Assembly (NCBI GenBank): GCA_022424725.1
Contig: JAKMGV010000002.1
Span: 1-39,764, forward strand
Direction: 5' to 3'
DNA length: 39,764 bases
Source: Paracoccaceae bacterium
GTDB taxonomy: Bacteria > Pseudomonadota > Alphaproteobacteria > Rhodobacterales > Rhodobacteraceae
In this document: positions 1 to 9,539 of the stretch, piece by piece
Layout of the letters: the number at the start of each line of letters is the position of its first letter
How positions within the stretch are numbered: position 1 is the stretch's first letter
Notes under the pieces: generated by a model
The model's input: the letters and a program-made list of their open reading frames with translations, nothing else
Told to the model about the DNA's origin: nothing
Databases searched by the model: none
Translations under genes and position numbers: made by a program

Positions 1-121
1 AATCCATATCCGCTACCCACATTGCGATCCCATCATCCTGTGGCACGCCATACAGGCTTTCCATCATGTCCCATTTCACCGAATGGGTTCCGCGTCGCTC
101 TATGCGTTCGTCAAAGTTCAT
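1..121 (-). CDS. PatB/MalY-family PLP aminotransferase (C-S lyase), 5' end only
   Basis: Only the first 40 codons are inside the window; the gene runs off the left edge. Reading leftward from the ATG at 119-121 gives MNFDERIERRGTHSVKWDMM and then a segment ending AMWVADMD. An acidic N-terminus, the RRGTHSVKWD block and the WVADMDF block are hallmarks of the MalY/PatB family of fold-type I PLP enzymes. Family members are cystathionine beta-lyases or related C-S lyases, so a cytoplasmic role in sulfur amino acid metabolism is likely, but the substrate cannot be told from this piece. It is divergent from def, with about 100 nt between the start codons that must hold both promoters. The family call is secure; the exact enzyme is not. 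Confidence 0.8.
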   Translation of the reverse strand, partial: MNFDERIERRGTHSVKWDMMESLYGVPQDDGIAMWVADMD

Positions 122-219
122 GTGCCGATCCGAATATAAATTTTATGGTAAGCTAGCGATTTCGCACTCATGCGCAAGGGCCGTTGATCTAAACCCGCGA
201 ATGCCTTAGATGGATCGCC

Positions 220-747
220 ATGAAACGCCCGATTTTGATACACCCTGATCCCCGACTAAAAAAGATGTGTGCAACATTGCCCGACGTCGACGACCGCATT
301 CGCAAACTTGCCGAGGATATGTTGGAAACAATGTATGACGCACCAGGCATTGGATTGGCTGCACCGCAAATTGGGGTGCTGGATCGCATAATTGTGATGG
401 ATTGCGTCAAGGACGAAGATGAGGCGCTAAACCCAATGGTTTTGATCAATCCTGAAATCATTGCGGCCTCTGAAGAAACAAATGTGTATGAAGAAGGCTG
501 CCTTTCCATTCCGGATCAATTCGCCGAGGTGACGCGGCCAAAACAGGTACAAGTGCGTTGGATGGATTTGAACGGTAGCGAACAAACCCAAGAGTTTGAT
601 GGACTTTGGGCCACATGTGTTCAGCACGAAATCGACCATTTGAACGGTAAGTTGTTCATTGATTACCTTGGCGCGATGAAACGGCAAATGATCACCCGCA
701 AAATGCAAAAGCTCAAGCGGGATATCGCCCGCGGGAAAGAGGCCTAA
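220..747 (+). CDS. def: Peptide deformylase
   Basis: Removes the formyl group from the N-terminal methionine of nascent proteins at the ribosome exit. The 175-residue length is normal. All three metal-enzyme motifs are intact: GIGLAAPQ at residues 43-50, EGCLS at 92-96 with metal ligand Cys94, and HEIDH at 136-140 with two histidine ligands and catalytic Glu137. It is the first gene of a tight operon: the next ORF starts 2 nt after its stop, and fmt, which adds the formyl group, follows that. The Shine-Dalgarno in front of the ATG is weak. This is the only deformylase in the window with a complete active site. Confidence 0.97.
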   Translation: MKRPILIHPDPRLKKMCATLPDVDDRIRKLAEDMLETMYDAPGIGLAAPQIGVLDRIIVMDCVKDEDEALNPMVLINPEIIAASEETNVYEEGCLSIPDQFAEVTRPKQVQVRWMDLNGSEQTQEFDGLWATCVQHEIDHLNGKLFIDYLGAMKRQMITRKMQKLKRDIARGKEA

Positions 748-749
748 CG

Positions 750-1244
750 ATGGCGGTGCGTCCTTGCCTGCCGTGGCCTGATAAACGCTTGCGCACGCCT
801 GCCACTGAAATTGAACAGATTACGGATACGCACCGTGATATCTGGCAGGATCTTATTGACACGATGGAGGCAATGCCCGGTGTCGGTATGGGAGCCAATC
901 AAATTGGCGAAATGGTACGATTGGCCGTTGTGGATGCATCAGAGAAACGTGGTCAAGTGGTTAGAATGGCCAACCCCGTTATTTTACATTCCTCAATTGA
1001 ATTACGTCCGCATGAAGAGGCCAGTCCAAATCTGCCGGGCGTGTCAGCCGTGATCAAACGTCCACGTGCCGTGACAGTTGAATACCTGAATGACGCTGGC
1101 AAAATGGAAACGCGGGATTTTGTTGGTCTCTGGGCCACCTCGGTGCAGCATCAAATCGACCATCTGAATGGTAAGATGTATTTTGATCACCTTTCTAAGA
1201 TGAAACGTGACATGTTGCTGCGCAAAGCGAGGAAGCTGAAATGA
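750..1244 (+). CDS. Peptide-deformylase-like protein with altered active site (probable pseudoenzyme)
   Basis: A 164-residue protein that aligns end to end with the neighbouring Def. Motif 1 reads [10 protein letters not shown] (44-53) instead of GIGLAAPQIG. Motif 2 reads EASPNLPG (90-97), where the metal-binding Cys is replaced by Ser92. Motif 3 reads HQIDH (134-138), where the catalytic Glu is replaced by Gln135. The two metal-binding histidines and the C-terminal [15 protein letters not shown]-type helix remain. Loss of the Cys ligand and of the general base makes ordinary deformylase activity unlikely. The frame is open and undamaged between def (2 nt gap) and fmt (ATGA overlap), so it appears to be retained by selection and not to be decaying. 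A role as partner, regulator or binder of formylated N-termini is inference only. Confidence 0.9.
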   Translation: MAVRPCLPWPDKRLRTPATEIEQITDTHRDIWQDLIDTMEAMPGVGMGANQIGEMVRLAVVDASEKRGQVVRMANPVILHSSIELRPHEEASPNLPGVSAVIKRPRAVTVEYLNDAGKMETRDFVGLWATSVQHQIDHLNGKMYFDHLSKMKRDMLLRKARKLK

Positions 1245-2155
1245 GATTGGTCTTTATGGGTACGCCTGATTTTTCTGTGCCGATCTTGGATGCGTTGGTG
1301 GATGCGGGGCACGAAATCGTTTGTGTCTATTGCCAACCCCCACGTCCCGCAGGGCGTGGCAAAAAGGACCGCCCAACCCCCGTTCACAAACGTGCAGTGG
1401 AATTAGGCCTGATGGTTCGTCATCCATTGAATTTCAAAGATGAAGCGGAGAAACAAGAGTTTTGTGATCTTAGCGCCGATCTTGCGGTTGTGGTTGCCTA
1501 TGGTCTGATCCTGCCACAGGTTATTTTGGATGCGCCACAGATGGGATGTTGGAACATTCATGCGTCGCTATTGCCGCGTTGGCGTGGGGCCGCCCCGATC
1601 CATCGTGCGATTATGGCGGGGGATGCGCAGACGGGCATTTGCATCATGCAGATGGAGGCTGGATTAGATACAGGTCCCGTTTTGTTGCGGGGTGAAATGG
1701 CGATTGACCCGACTGACACGACAGCCAGTTTACATGATAAATTGTCCGTGCAAGGGGCAGATTTGATTGTTGAGGCCATCGAACGCCACGCGGAATTGTC
1801 ACCTATTCTACAGTCCCAAGATGGCGTGACATATGCCAAAAAGGTTGAAAAGGCCGAGGCGCGCGTTGATTGGTCCGCACCTGCGGAAATCGTGGATCGG
1901 CAGATACGCGCGCTTTCGCCTTTTCCGGGGGCGTGGTGTGAATATCTGGGGGAACGGATCAAACTGCTGACGTCATCACTCTCTGAGAAAAGCGGCCCAG
2001 CAGGACAAGTTTGCGGTGTTGAGGATGGATTAACCATTGCCTGCGGTCAGGGTGCTGTGCGCGTGCGAAAATTACAACGTGCAGGCAAATCTGTCCAAGA
2101 TGCCAACACCTTTTTGCGTGGTTTAAATATCCCGATTGGAGCACAGTTGGATTAA
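1241..2155 (+). CDS. fmt: Methionyl-tRNA formyltransferase
   Basis: Transfers a formyl group from 10-formyl-tetrahydrofolate to Met-tRNA(fMet) for translation initiation. The 304-residue protein begins [14 protein letters not shown], typical of the family. It carries the catalytic stretch [16 protein letters not shown] at 105-120 (Asn105, His107) and LDTG at 142-145 (Asp143). The C-terminal part, from about residue 205, is the tRNA-binding formyl_trans_C domain. Its ATG overlaps the stop of the deformylase-like gene as ATGA, which points to translational coupling. Its stop overlaps the stop of the opposing DUF1674 gene by a few bases. With def, the locus encodes both ends of the formylation cycle. 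Confidence 0.97.
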   Translation: MRLVFMGTPDFSVPILDALVDAGHEIVCVYCQPPRPAGRGKKDRPTPVHKRAVELGLMVRHPLNFKDEAEKQEFCDLSADLAVVVAYGLILPQVILDAPQMGCWNIHASLLPRWRGAAPIHRAIMAGDAQTGICIMQMEAGLDTGPVLLRGEMAIDPTDTTASLHDKLSVQGADLIVEAIERHAELSPILQSQDGVTYAKKVEKAEARVDWSAPAEIVDRQIRALSPFPGAWCEYLGERIKLLTSSLSEKSGPAGQVCGVEDGLTIACGQGAVRVRKLQRAGKSVQDANTFLRGLNIPIGAQLD

Positions 2156-2325
2156 AAATCGACTGCGATCCCTTTCTTTTCCCAATCCCCATACCGCACA
2201 GGTTCAGGCCCCTCGCGTCCACCCAATTCTTTGGGAAGTTCCAACTCGTTCGCTTTTCTGCGCCGTTCTTCGGCTTCGGCCAATGCGCGCTTGGCGGCTT
2301 CTGGTAAATCGTTTTGGTCACTCAT
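2152..2325 (-). CDS. DUF1674 / SDHAF4-type succinate dehydrogenase assembly factor
   Basis: A 57-residue protein read leftward from the ATG at 2323-2325. It begins [20 protein letters not shown], has a charged helical first half, and ends with [19 protein letters not shown] followed by AVDF. That C-terminal signature is the conserved DUF1674 domain shared with the mitochondrial factor SDHAF4/Sdh8, which helps flavinylated SdhA assemble. The function in this organism is inferred from the family. It converges on fmt with overlapping stops and is divergent from rsmB, with 67 nt between the start codons. The gene is short enough to be missed by simple ORF cut-offs. Confidence 0.88.
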   Translation of the reverse strand: MSDQNDLPEAAKRALAEAEERRRKANELELPKELGGREGPEPVRYGDWEKKGIAVDF

Positions 2326-2392
2326 TTACGGGTTTCCTCATGTGCTGTGGATTGATATACGCACACATCTAGTGAAGGCAAGGATTGAATAT

Positions 2393-3667
2393 ATGGCTCA
2401 ACCCGCTCCAACTGCGCGCTCTTCAGCGCTTCGGATACTGAACTCTGTTTTGGGTGAGGGTCGTTTGATGTCCGAGGTTTTGGGAACGGGCCTCCTTGAT
2501 CCGCTGTCTGCCCCCGACCGTGCACGTGCGCAGCGATTGGCCAATGACACACTGCGCGGTATGGAACGCGCGGATCGCCTGTTAAATCGTCATTTGCGCA
2601 AACAACCCCCCTTATCGGTGCGCAATGTCCTACGGTTGGCAACTGTCGAAATATGTATGGGCGGGGATGCTCATGGCGTTGTGAATGAGGCGGTTGCACT
2701 GGTTGGACAGGATAAGCGGACCTTTGCGATGAAGGGATTGGTGAACGCGATCCTGCGCAAGGTTGCGGACACAGGCCATGAACAATGGGAATTACTGCGT
2801 GCACCGCGATTGCCTAAATGGTTGCGCGTCCCCTTGGTCGAGGCCTATGGACCCGAACGCGTTGCTGCGATTGAAACGGTTCAGTTTGGTACGCCACCTT
2901 TGGACATCACGCCAAAAGACCCGGGACAGATTGATCATTGGGCACAGGAACTTGGCGGACAGATCGTCTTGGGCGGCAGTATCCGTATGACCAATGCGGG
3001 ACAGGTCTCGGCGCTGCCAGGGTTCGCCGATGGATCATGGTGGGTACAGGATGCGGCGGCGGCGCTGCCTGTGCGTTTGTTGGGTGATATTTCTGGAAAA
3101 ACGGCTATTGATTTGTGTTGTGCGCCGGGTGGCAAAACCATGCAGCTTGCTGCCGCGGGTGGCAAAGTCATGGCCGTTGATAATTCACAAACCCGCATGG
3201 GCCGCGTCAAAGAAAACTTGGAACGCACAGGTTTGGTGGCGCGGACCAAGATCAAGGACGCGCTACAAACGGTTGGAGAGTTTGATGTTGTCGTTTTGGA
3301 TGCACCTTGTTCTGCCACAGGAACAATGCGCCGCCACCCTGATCTGCCGCATGCCAAGGACGGTTCCGATTTCGGGGCATTGATCGAACTGCAATCTCAA
3401 CTGCTGGATCATGCAATCGGCTTGCTGAAACCAGGTGGGCGGTTGGTCTATTGCACATGTTCCTTATTGCCCGACGAAGGTGAATGTCAGGTGGAAGAGG
3501 CGCTTGCGCGACATCAAAATCTGCAGATTGATCAAGCAGCAATGAATGTGGATTTCATTGATCCGCAAATGCGCAGCGACGAAGGTGGTCTGCGTCTAAC
3601 CCCTGATATGTTGGGGGATAACGGTGGCCTTGATGGTTTCTATATCGCGGTTTTAACAAAAACCTAA
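2393..3667 (+). CDS. rsmB: 16S rRNA m5C967 methyltransferase RsmB
   Basis: Methylates a cytosine of 16S rRNA using S-adenosylmethionine. I chose the ATG at 2393 (MAQPAPTARSSALRIL, 424 residues) because AAGGA precedes it at suitable spacing and residue 10 onward matches the usual N-terminal NusB-like RNA-binding domain (about 5-130); an upstream extension to 2231 overlaps the DUF1674 gene. The C-terminal Rossmann domain has the SAM motif LCCAPGGKT (241-249), DAPCSATG (303-310, Cys306 for product release) and YCTCS (353-357, catalytic Cys356). These two cysteines define the Nol1/Nop2/Sun RNA m5C enzymes. Confidence 0.93.
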   Translation: MAQPAPTARSSALRILNSVLGEGRLMSEVLGTGLLDPLSAPDRARAQRLANDTLRGMERADRLLNRHLRKQPPLSVRNVLRLATVEICMGGDAHGVVNEAVALVGQDKRTFAMKGLVNAILRKVADTGHEQWELLRAPRLPKWLRVPLVEAYGPERVAAIETVQFGTPPLDITPKDPGQIDHWAQELGGQIVLGGSIRMTNAGQVSALPGFADGSWWVQDAAAALPVRLLGDISGKTAIDLCCAPGGKTMQLAAAGGKVMAVDNSQTRMGRVKENLERTGLVARTKIKDALQTVGEFDVVVLDAPCSATGTMRRHPDLPHAKDGSDFGALIELQSQLLDHAIGLLKPGGRLVYCTCSLLPDEGECQVEEALARHQNLQIDQAAMNVDFIDPQMRSDEGGLRLTPDMLGDNGGLDGFYIAVLTKT

Positions 3668-3686
3668 CACTGTCAATTTTTGGACG

Positions 3687-3715
3687 ATGACAGACGCAAA
3701 TCCGCTGGCTATAGT
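3687..3715 (+). promoter_or_regulatory. Candidate sigma-70-type promoter for the heparinase II/III gene
   Basis: ATGACA at 3687-3692 (5 of 6 to TTGACA), a 17 nt spacer and TATAGT at 3710-3715 (5 of 6 to TATAAT) lie in the gap after rsmB. Transcription would begin near 3722, leaving a short leader with GAGGGA ahead of the ATG at 3740. Prediction from sequence match only. Confidence 0.4.
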
Positions 3716-3739
3716 GCGAGCAAGAGGGATGCGGTACAA

Positions 3740-5488
3740 ATGGCGCCAGCAGGGAATTTATCACAGCGATATCAACGGGCTATGCATAGATTGCAGGCGC
3801 GTCTTGCAGGTTTTTATAAACCTGCAACGGGCTTTGTGTCCCAACCTGAACCCAGATCCATTGGGAGCTTTGCCAAGGGTCGGCAATTGGCCGCCGGCAA
3901 CATCATGCTGGCAGGACATTTGATCGAGGCACCCAATGCGATGTTGTGGGACATCGAACCCCCAGATTTGATCTTTGCGCAGGATGAGCATGGATTTGCG
4001 TGGTTGGATGATTTGGCCGCAGCAGGCGACATGAACGCACGTAAACTGGCTCAAGGTTGGGTCTTCGGCTGGATTGAACGATATGACACTGGACGTGGGG
4101 CAGGGTGGTTACCGGATCTCACAGGGCGGCGGTTAATCCGTTGGATCCATCATGCACTGTTCATTCTAAAGGGCCGAACCCCGGAAGAGTCCGAGAGATT
4201 TTTTCGCGCGTTGGGCCGGCAGACGATCTTTTTGGCGAAACGCTGGTCGGCAACGACACATGGTTTGCCAAGGTTTGAGGCGCTTACGGGTTTGATATAT
4301 GCGGGCCTGTCACTGACAGGAATGGAACAATATGTTCAGCCTGCCACGCGGGCCTTGGCCCGTGAATGTCGTTCCCAGATCGACGAAACGGGCGGCATTC
4401 CAACACGCAATCCCGAAGAATTGCTTGAGGTGTTTACATTGCTGACCTGGTCGGCAACAGCATTGAAAGAGGCGGGATGGACCCCCGCCGAATCCCATCA
4501 AAAAGCCTTGCGCCGTATGGCGCCCACCTTGCGTACCCTGCGCCATTCTGATGGCGGACTTGCGCGGTTTCATGGGGGTGGGCGTGGATTAGATGGCCGA
4601 TTGGACCATGCATTGTTGCAGTCGGGGAACCGTGATATGAATTCCGATGGATTGGCCATGGGATTTGCGCGCCTCTCCTCGGGGCGCACCTCGATTATTG
4701 TGGATGCGGAAATCCCTCCGCAAGGGCGCGCGGCGGTTAATGCGCATGCCTCAACACTCGCCTTTGAAATGACATCGGGCAGACGTGCAGTGATTGTGAA
4801 TTGTGGATCTGGTGATACCTTTGGCGAAGACTGGCGCAGCGCAGGGCGTGCGACACCGTCACATTCATCCCTGTATATCGAAGGACAATCAAGCGCACGT
4901 CTGGGGCGTAAATTGTCATATGGTGGGATCATCCGAGAAGTTTTGGTTGAAGGACCCAAACAGGTTCCCATTGAAATGACACACGGCCTTGACGCCATTT
5001 CATTTAATGGGGCGCATGATGGGTATGTTGCCAAATATGGATTGACGCATGTGCGCGAGTTGCAATTGTCATTGGACGGACGTGAGGTGTCGGGTGAGGA
5101 TTTATTGATCGCCATTGAGGAGCGCCACAAAAAAACTTTTGACCGCGCATTGGAAGCGGGCAAGCTGGAAGGTATCTACACACAAATCAAATTTCACCTA
5201 CATCCTGAAGTCGACGCCAATCTGGATTTAGGGGGGAATGCCGTATCGCTTGCGTTAAAAAGCGGCGAGGTGTGGGTTTTCCGTCATGATGGGGTGGCGG
5301 AATTGTCCGTTGAACCCAGTGTTTATTTGGAACGTGGCCGTTTGCAACCACGCGCGACAAAACAGATCGTTTTATCTCAGCGTGTAATGGAGTATGGAAC
5401 GCGCACGCGCTGGTCACTGGCCAAGGCACAGGACACGGCGCTGGCTGTTCGCGATACACTTCGCGAAGAAGTTAGTACCATAGGTTGA
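3740..5488 (+). CDS. Heparinase II/III family protein
   Basis: A 582-residue protein from the ATG at 3740, preceded by GAGGGA; an in-frame TTG at 3680 is a poorer start. It has no obvious signal peptide. The conserved block [16 protein letters not shown] lies near residues 29-44, followed by an alpha-helical toroid-like half and a C-terminal beta-rich half matching the heparinase II/III-like domain (roughly residues 320-560, including [11 protein letters not shown] and [10 protein letters not shown]). Family members are polysaccharide lyases or proteins of unclear substrate. In Rhodobacteraceae this member commonly sits next to rsmB and purH, so a housekeeping role in the envelope is possible, but its substrate is unknown. 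Its stop is 17 nt before the purH start. Confidence 0.85.
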   Translation: MAPAGNLSQRYQRAMHRLQARLAGFYKPATGFVSQPEPRSIGSFAKGRQLAAGNIMLAGHLIEAPNAMLWDIEPPDLIFAQDEHGFAWLDDLAAAGDMNARKLAQGWVFGWIERYDTGRGAGWLPDLTGRRLIRWIHHALFILKGRTPEESERFFRALGRQTIFLAKRWSATTHGLPRFEALTGLIYAGLSLTGMEQYVQPATRALARECRSQIDETGGIPTRNPEELLEVFTLLTWSATALKEAGWTPAESHQKALRRMAPTLRTLRHSDGGLARFHGGGRGLDGRLDHALLQSGNRDMNSDGLAMGFARLSSGRTSIIVDAEIPPQGRAAVNAHASTLAFEMTSGRRAVIVNCGSGDTFGEDWRSAGRATPSHSSLYIEGQSSARLGRKLSYGGIIREVLVEGPKQVPIEMTHGLDAISFNGAHDGYVAKYGLTHVRELQLSLDGREVSGEDLLIAIEERHKKTFDRALEAGKLEGIYTQIKFHLHPEVDANLDLGGNAVSLALKSGEVWVFRHDGVAELSVEPSVYLERGRLQPRATKQIVLSQRVMEYGTRTRWSLAKAQDTALAVRDTLREEVSTIG

Positions 5489-5505
5489 CCCAAGGAAGAC
5501 AACGA

Positions 5506-7095
5506 ATGACGAACCTTTATCCCGTGCGCCGCGCGCTTATTTCTGTTTCTGATAAAACTGGATTGATTGATCTTGCCAAAGCGCTAAGCGCAGGTGGGAT
5601 TGAAATCCTATCGACGGGGGGAAGTGCGAAGGCCATTCGCAATGCGGAAATTGATGTGCGCGATGTTGCGGATGTGACGGGGTTTCCGGAAATGATGGAT
5701 GGACGTGTAAAAACACTGCATCCCATGGTACATGGCGGCTTGCTTGCGCTGCGCGATAACGATGATCATACCGCTGCAATGGAACAGCATGGGATTGGTG
5801 GGATCGATCTGTTGATTGTGAACCTTTATCCGTTTGAAGAAACTGTGGCAAAGGGTGCTGATTACGATACCTGTATCGAGAACATCGACATTGGCGGCCC
5901 CGCGATGATCCGTGCTGCTGCGAAGAACCATGGGTTTGTGACCACGGTTGTCGACGTAGAAGACTACGAAGACCTTTTGGCAGAGCTGGCCGCACATGAA
6001 GGGCAAACAACATACGCGTTCCGTCAAAAAATGGCGCAACGTGCCTATGCCCGCACGGGCGCTTATGACGCTGCGGTATCGACTTGGATGGCCTCTGCGA
6101 TTGGTGAGGAAACACCCCGCCGCCGCACGGTTGCGGGAACCCTTGCGCAATCTTTGCGATATGGTGAAAACCCGCACCAATCCGCTGCATTTTATGTGGA
6201 TGGATCAGATCGCCCGGGTGTTGCGACCGCGATCCAGCACCAAGGCAAAGAACTGTCATACAACAACATCAACGACACGGATGCTGCGTTTGAACTGGTG
6301 TCAGAGTTTGGATCAGATACAGGCGCTGCATGCGCGATTATCAAACATGCCAACCCATGCGGCGTTGCGCGTGGTGGATCCTTGGTTGATGCATACCGCG
6401 CGGCATATGATTGTGATCGCACGTCTGCCTTTGGGGGTATCGTTGCGTTGAACCAAACACTGGACGGTGAAACAGCAGAAGAAATTTGCAAGATATTTAC
6501 AGAGGTTGTGATCGCACCAGATGCCACGCAAGAGGCGATTGATTTGTTCGCCGCGAAAAAGAATCTACGCCTCTTGACAACAGGTTCTATGGCCGATCCG
6601 CGCGAAGTGGCAAAAACCGTGCGCCAAGTTTCAGGCGGCCTTTTGGTCCAGGATAAAGATAATGGCCATATCAAAGCCGCAGATTTAAAGGTTGTGACCA
6701 AACGTGCGCCGACAGAGGCCGAAATCGCCGATATGTTGTTTGCATGGAATGTTGCAAAACACGTGAAATCAAACGCGATTGTCTATGTAAAAGATCAATC
6801 AACAGTCGGGATTGGCGCAGGCCAAATGAGCCGCGTTGACAGTTGTCGGATCGCTGCGCGTAAGTCTATCGATATGGCAGAGGCATTGGGTCTTGATGCA
6901 CCCCTGACCCAAGGGTCAGTTGTGGCATCCGATGCGTTTTTCCCGTTCGCCGATGGTCTGCTGACCGCAGCCGAGGCCGGTGCACAAGCGATCATCCAAC
7001 CGGGTGGTTCAATGCGCGATGATGAAGTGATCGCCGCAGCGGATGAGGCAGGGTTGGCAATGGTCTTTACTGGCATGCGCCACTTCCGTCACTAA
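5506..7095 (+). CDS. purH: Bifunctional AICAR formyltransferase / IMP cyclohydrolase
   Basis: Catalyses the last two steps of IMP synthesis: formylation of AICAR with 10-formyl-tetrahydrofolate, then ring closure. The ATG at 5506 ([20 protein letters not shown]) has AAGGAAG upstream; an in-frame TTG at 5485 overlaps the previous stop and is less likely. The protein is 529 residues, the usual size. The N-terminal MGS-like IMP cyclohydrolase domain spans about 10-150 ([25 protein letters not shown]). The C-terminal formyltransferase domain includes [10 protein letters not shown] and KHANPCG at 280-286. The protein ends MRHFRH, a typical PurH C-terminus. Confidence 0.97.
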   Translation: MTNLYPVRRALISVSDKTGLIDLAKALSAGGIEILSTGGSAKAIRNAEIDVRDVADVTGFPEMMDGRVKTLHPMVHGGLLALRDNDDHTAAMEQHGIGGIDLLIVNLYPFEETVAKGADYDTCIENIDIGGPAMIRAAAKNHGFVTTVVDVEDYEDLLAELAAHEGQTTYAFRQKMAQRAYARTGAYDAAVSTWMASAIGEETPRRRTVAGTLAQSLRYGENPHQSAAFYVDGSDRPGVATAIQHQGKELSYNNINDTDAAFELVSEFGSDTGAACAIIKHANPCGVARGGSLVDAYRAAYDCDRTSAFGGIVALNQTLDGETAEEICKIFTEVVIAPDATQEAIDLFAAKKNLRLLTTGSMADPREVAKTVRQVSGGLLVQDKDNGHIKAADLKVVTKRAPTEAEIADMLFAWNVAKHVKSNAIVYVKDQSTVGIGAGQMSRVDSCRIAARKSIDMAEALGLDAPLTQGSVVASDAFFPFADGLLTAAEAGAQAIIQPGGSMRDDEVIAAADEAGLAMVFTGMRHFRH

Positions 7096-7096
7096 G

Positions 7097-7567
7097 ATGC
7101 GGCGCTTATTCCAAATCGCACTTCTTGCCGCGGGGCTGGATTATATCTCAAAGATGTTGATTCTGAACGTAGTGCAATTGCCGTTGGTCGGTCGGATTGA
7201 GGTGTTTCCTCCCTTCCTAAATTTTCACATGGCGTGGAATTACGGGGTGAATTTTGGGCTATTTGCCCATGACTCACCTTGGACACGCTGGGTGTTGATT
7301 ACGATTGCGGTTGGGGTCTGCGTGTATATTGCCTATTGGGCATGGAAAGAACGCTTTGGTCCATGGGCGCAGGTGTTTGCAGGGTTGCTGATTGGTGGGG
7401 CGCTTGGCAATGCTTATGACCGCATCCGCTATGGCGCGGTCGTTGATTTTTTGAACATGAGCTGTTGCGGCATTCAAAACCCTTATGCATTCAATGTCGC
7501 TGACGTTTTTATTTTCGTTGGCGCCATTGGTTTGGCAATTTTCCCTCAACCGAAAAAAGACGGATGA
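7097..7567 (+). CDS. lspA: Lipoprotein signal peptidase II
   Basis: An inner-membrane aspartyl protease that cleaves prolipoprotein signal peptides after diacylglyceryl addition. It has 156 residues from the ATG one base after the purH stop, and four hydrophobic segments. The two catalytic aspartates are in VVDF (Asp117) and NVAD (Asp136), and the family motif GNAYDRIRYG is at 104-113. The adjacent downstream gene encodes a lipoprotein with a clear lipobox, a likely substrate. A start within purH is possible in frame but would add an unusual tail. Confidence 0.95.
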   Translation: MRRLFQIALLAAGLDYISKMLILNVVQLPLVGRIEVFPPFLNFHMAWNYGVNFGLFAHDSPWTRWVLITIAVGVCVYIAYWAWKERFGPWAQVFAGLLIGGALGNAYDRIRYGAVVDFLNMSCCGIQNPYAFNVADVFIFVGAIGLAIFPQPKKDG

Positions 7568-7616
7568 CCGCGCTGTTGCTTTGCGCTATTGCTAGGGTCA
7601 AAGAAGTGGAGGTTGC

Positions 7617-8129
7617 ATGAGATACGCAGTTGTTTTTGGGATCATTGGCTCGATGATGCTAAGCGCGTGTTCTGATACGCCGCCCAAGTTGCGTGATCTT
7701 TATGATCCTTATGCTGGCCCAGAAGAATTTGCCATTTCCCCCGACCTTGAACTGGAAATGCCCCAAGATTTGGCAAGCCTACCAACGCCGACGCCGGGTG
7801 GTCAAAATCTAACTGATCCAAACCCAAAAGGGGATGCGATTGCATTGTTGGGGGGCGATCCAAATCGCGTCACGGCTTCCCAATCTGGTACCAAAGACGG
7901 TGCGCTGTGGACCTATGCCACACGGTTTGGATTTGATCCCAATATTCGCGCAATTGTTTCTGAAGAGGATCGTAGATTCCGTTTGATTCAGGGGCGGTTT
8001 TCGCAAATCAAACTGTTTCGTGTAGATCGCTATAATCAAATTTATCGTCGTCAAACACTGGATGCCAAAAAGGAAGTTCAGCGTTGGCGTGAACTTGGTG
8101 TCGGCACGCCGTCTATGCCTACTAATTAA
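7617..8129 (+). CDS. DUF3035-family outer-membrane lipoprotein (possibly BamF-like)
   Basis: A 170-residue protein with an N-terminal lipoprotein signal: a hydrophobic stretch and the lipobox LSAC ending at Cys18. GGAGG lies just upstream of the ATG. After the cysteine comes a proline-rich linker (about 19-70) and a compact C-terminal region with IRAIVSEEDRRFR and a basic RYNQIYRRQ segment. This architecture matches the alphaproteobacterial DUF3035 family. I recall that some databases label this family as a BAM complex subunit, BamF; treat that as tentative. Its place between lspA and two M16 peptidase genes supports an envelope role. Confidence 0.8.
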   Translation: MRYAVVFGIIGSMMLSACSDTPPKLRDLYDPYAGPEEFAISPDLELEMPQDLASLPTPTPGGQNLTDPNPKGDAIALLGGDPNRVTASQSGTKDGALWTYATRFGFDPNIRAIVSEEDRRFRLIQGRFSQIKLFRVDRYNQIYRRQTLDAKKEVQRWRELGVGTPSMPTN

Positions 8130-8204
8130 ACCTCACCTTTCTGTGTGCGCCCTTGAAGCACGCAAGATTTCAAATACATGTCCCATAGTTGTCGGAGGAT
8201 ACCT

Positions 8205-9530
8205 ATGATTTTACGTCTGTTGTTATCGGTTTGTGTTGGATTGACATTTGTCACGGCCTCGCATGCCGCGATTGAGGATCAGGTCAGCGAATTCATGTTG
8301 GATAACGGCATGCAGGTTGTTGTTATCGAAGATCATCGCGCACCTGTGGTCGTGCACATGGTGTGGTATCGTGCAGGTGCCGCTGATGAAACCCCTGGCG
8401 TATCTGGCGTCGCGCATTTTTTGGAACATCTGTTATTTAAAAAAACAAAAAACCTTGATGCGGGCGAACTGTCCCGAACGGTGGCCGAGAATGGCGGGAC
8501 AGACAACGCCTTTACCAGCTATGATTACACTGCCTATTACCAACGCGTCGCGGCGGACAGATTGCCAATCATGATGCAGATGGAGGCAGATCGGATGGTC
8601 AACTTGGACCTGAGTGAAGACGACATTTTGGTCGAACGTGATGTCATCATTGAAGAACGCAACCAACGCACAGACACCAATCCAAGCGCGCTTTACCGAG
8701 AACAGGCAAATGCAGCCTTGTTCCAAAATCATCGCTATGGTGTGCCCGTCATTGGGTGGCGTCATGAAATGTCAAACCTGACACTTTCTGATGCGCTGGC
8801 CTATTACAAACAATACTATGCGCCCAATAATGCCGTGTTGATTGTCGCGGGTGATGTTGTTCCTGATGAGGTGCTATCGCTTGCGAAAGAAACCTATGGT
8901 CAAATCCCTCCAAACCCCAACCTGTTGGAACGAAAACGCCCGAGTGAACCCCCGCATTTTGCGCCACGGCGAATTGAATATGTGGATGAACGTGTGTCGC
9001 AACCCTATGTCGTGCGCAGTTATCTTGCGCCAGAACGCAACAGCGGGGATCAGCGTCCGGCAGCTGCGCTGGCGTTGCTAGCGGATATATTAGGCGATGG
9101 TCAGGCATCTGTTCTACAGCGTAAATTGCAATTCGAAACCCAAGAGGCGCTTTATGCAAGCGCATCTTATTCAGGAGTATCTTTGGATACGACAAGCTTT
9201 GCTGTGTACATGGTACCCTCAGCTGATGTGTCGCTTAAGGATGCCGAAGCCGCGCTTGACCGCACAATTGCTGAATTCATGGAAGAGGGCGTGGATGAAG
9301 CACAGCTTGACCGTCTGAAAACTCAGTATCGCGCTGCGGGCATTTACGCACAAGATAGCGTGAATGGCCTTGCCAATGCCTATGGTCGCGCATTGACGTC
9401 TGGCCTAACACTTCAGGATATTCACGAATGGCCCGATATAATCCAGTCAATCACTGCCGAAGAAATACTGGCGGCCGCGCGTGATGTGTTTGATCTAAAT
9501 TCATCCGTGACTGGTTGGATCCGTAAATAG
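8205..9530 (+). CDS. M16 family zinc metallopeptidase (catalytic member), secreted
   Basis: A 441-residue pitrilysin/processing-peptidase family protein. The ATG at 8205 has GGAGGAT upstream and opens a signal peptide with a likely cut after SHA near residue 21, so it should act in the periplasm. The inverted zinc motif HFLEH is at 71-75 (His71, Glu74, His75), and the third ligand is expected at Glu150 or Glu151 in IIEER. Two M16 half-domains follow. The next gene, 3-9 nt on, is a related protein lacking the zinc motif, so the two probably form the catalytic and non-catalytic halves of one heterodimer. Substrates are unknown; small peptides are usual for the family. Confidence 0.93.
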   Translation: MILRLLLSVCVGLTFVTASHAAIEDQVSEFMLDNGMQVVVIEDHRAPVVVHMVWYRAGAADETPGVSGVAHFLEHLLFKKTKNLDAGELSRTVAENGGTDNAFTSYDYTAYYQRVAADRLPIMMQMEADRMVNLDLSEDDILVERDVIIEERNQRTDTNPSALYREQANAALFQNHRYGVPVIGWRHEMSNLTLSDALAYYKQYYAPNNAVLIVAGDVVPDEVLSLAKETYGQIPPNPNLLERKRPSEPPHFAPRRIEYVDERVSQPYVVRSYLAPERNSGDQRPAAALALLADILGDGQASVLQRKLQFETQEALYASASYSGVSLDTTSFAVYMVPSADVSLKDAEAALDRTIAEFMEEGVDEAQLDRLKTQYRAAGIYAQDSVNGLANAYGRALTSGLTLQDIHEWPDIIQSITAEEILAAARDVFDLNSSVTGWIRK

Positions 9531-9539
9531 GGGATGACG

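Noticed and set aside
2231-2392. Long N-terminal extension of RsmB
   Set aside because: It is antisense to the DUF1674 gene, and a good start with AAGGA exists at 2393, where family similarity begins.
3687-3923. Plus-strand 78-codon ORF starting MTDANPLAIVR
   Set aside because: It overlaps the heparinase gene in another frame, has no domain, and its start lies in the predicted promoter.
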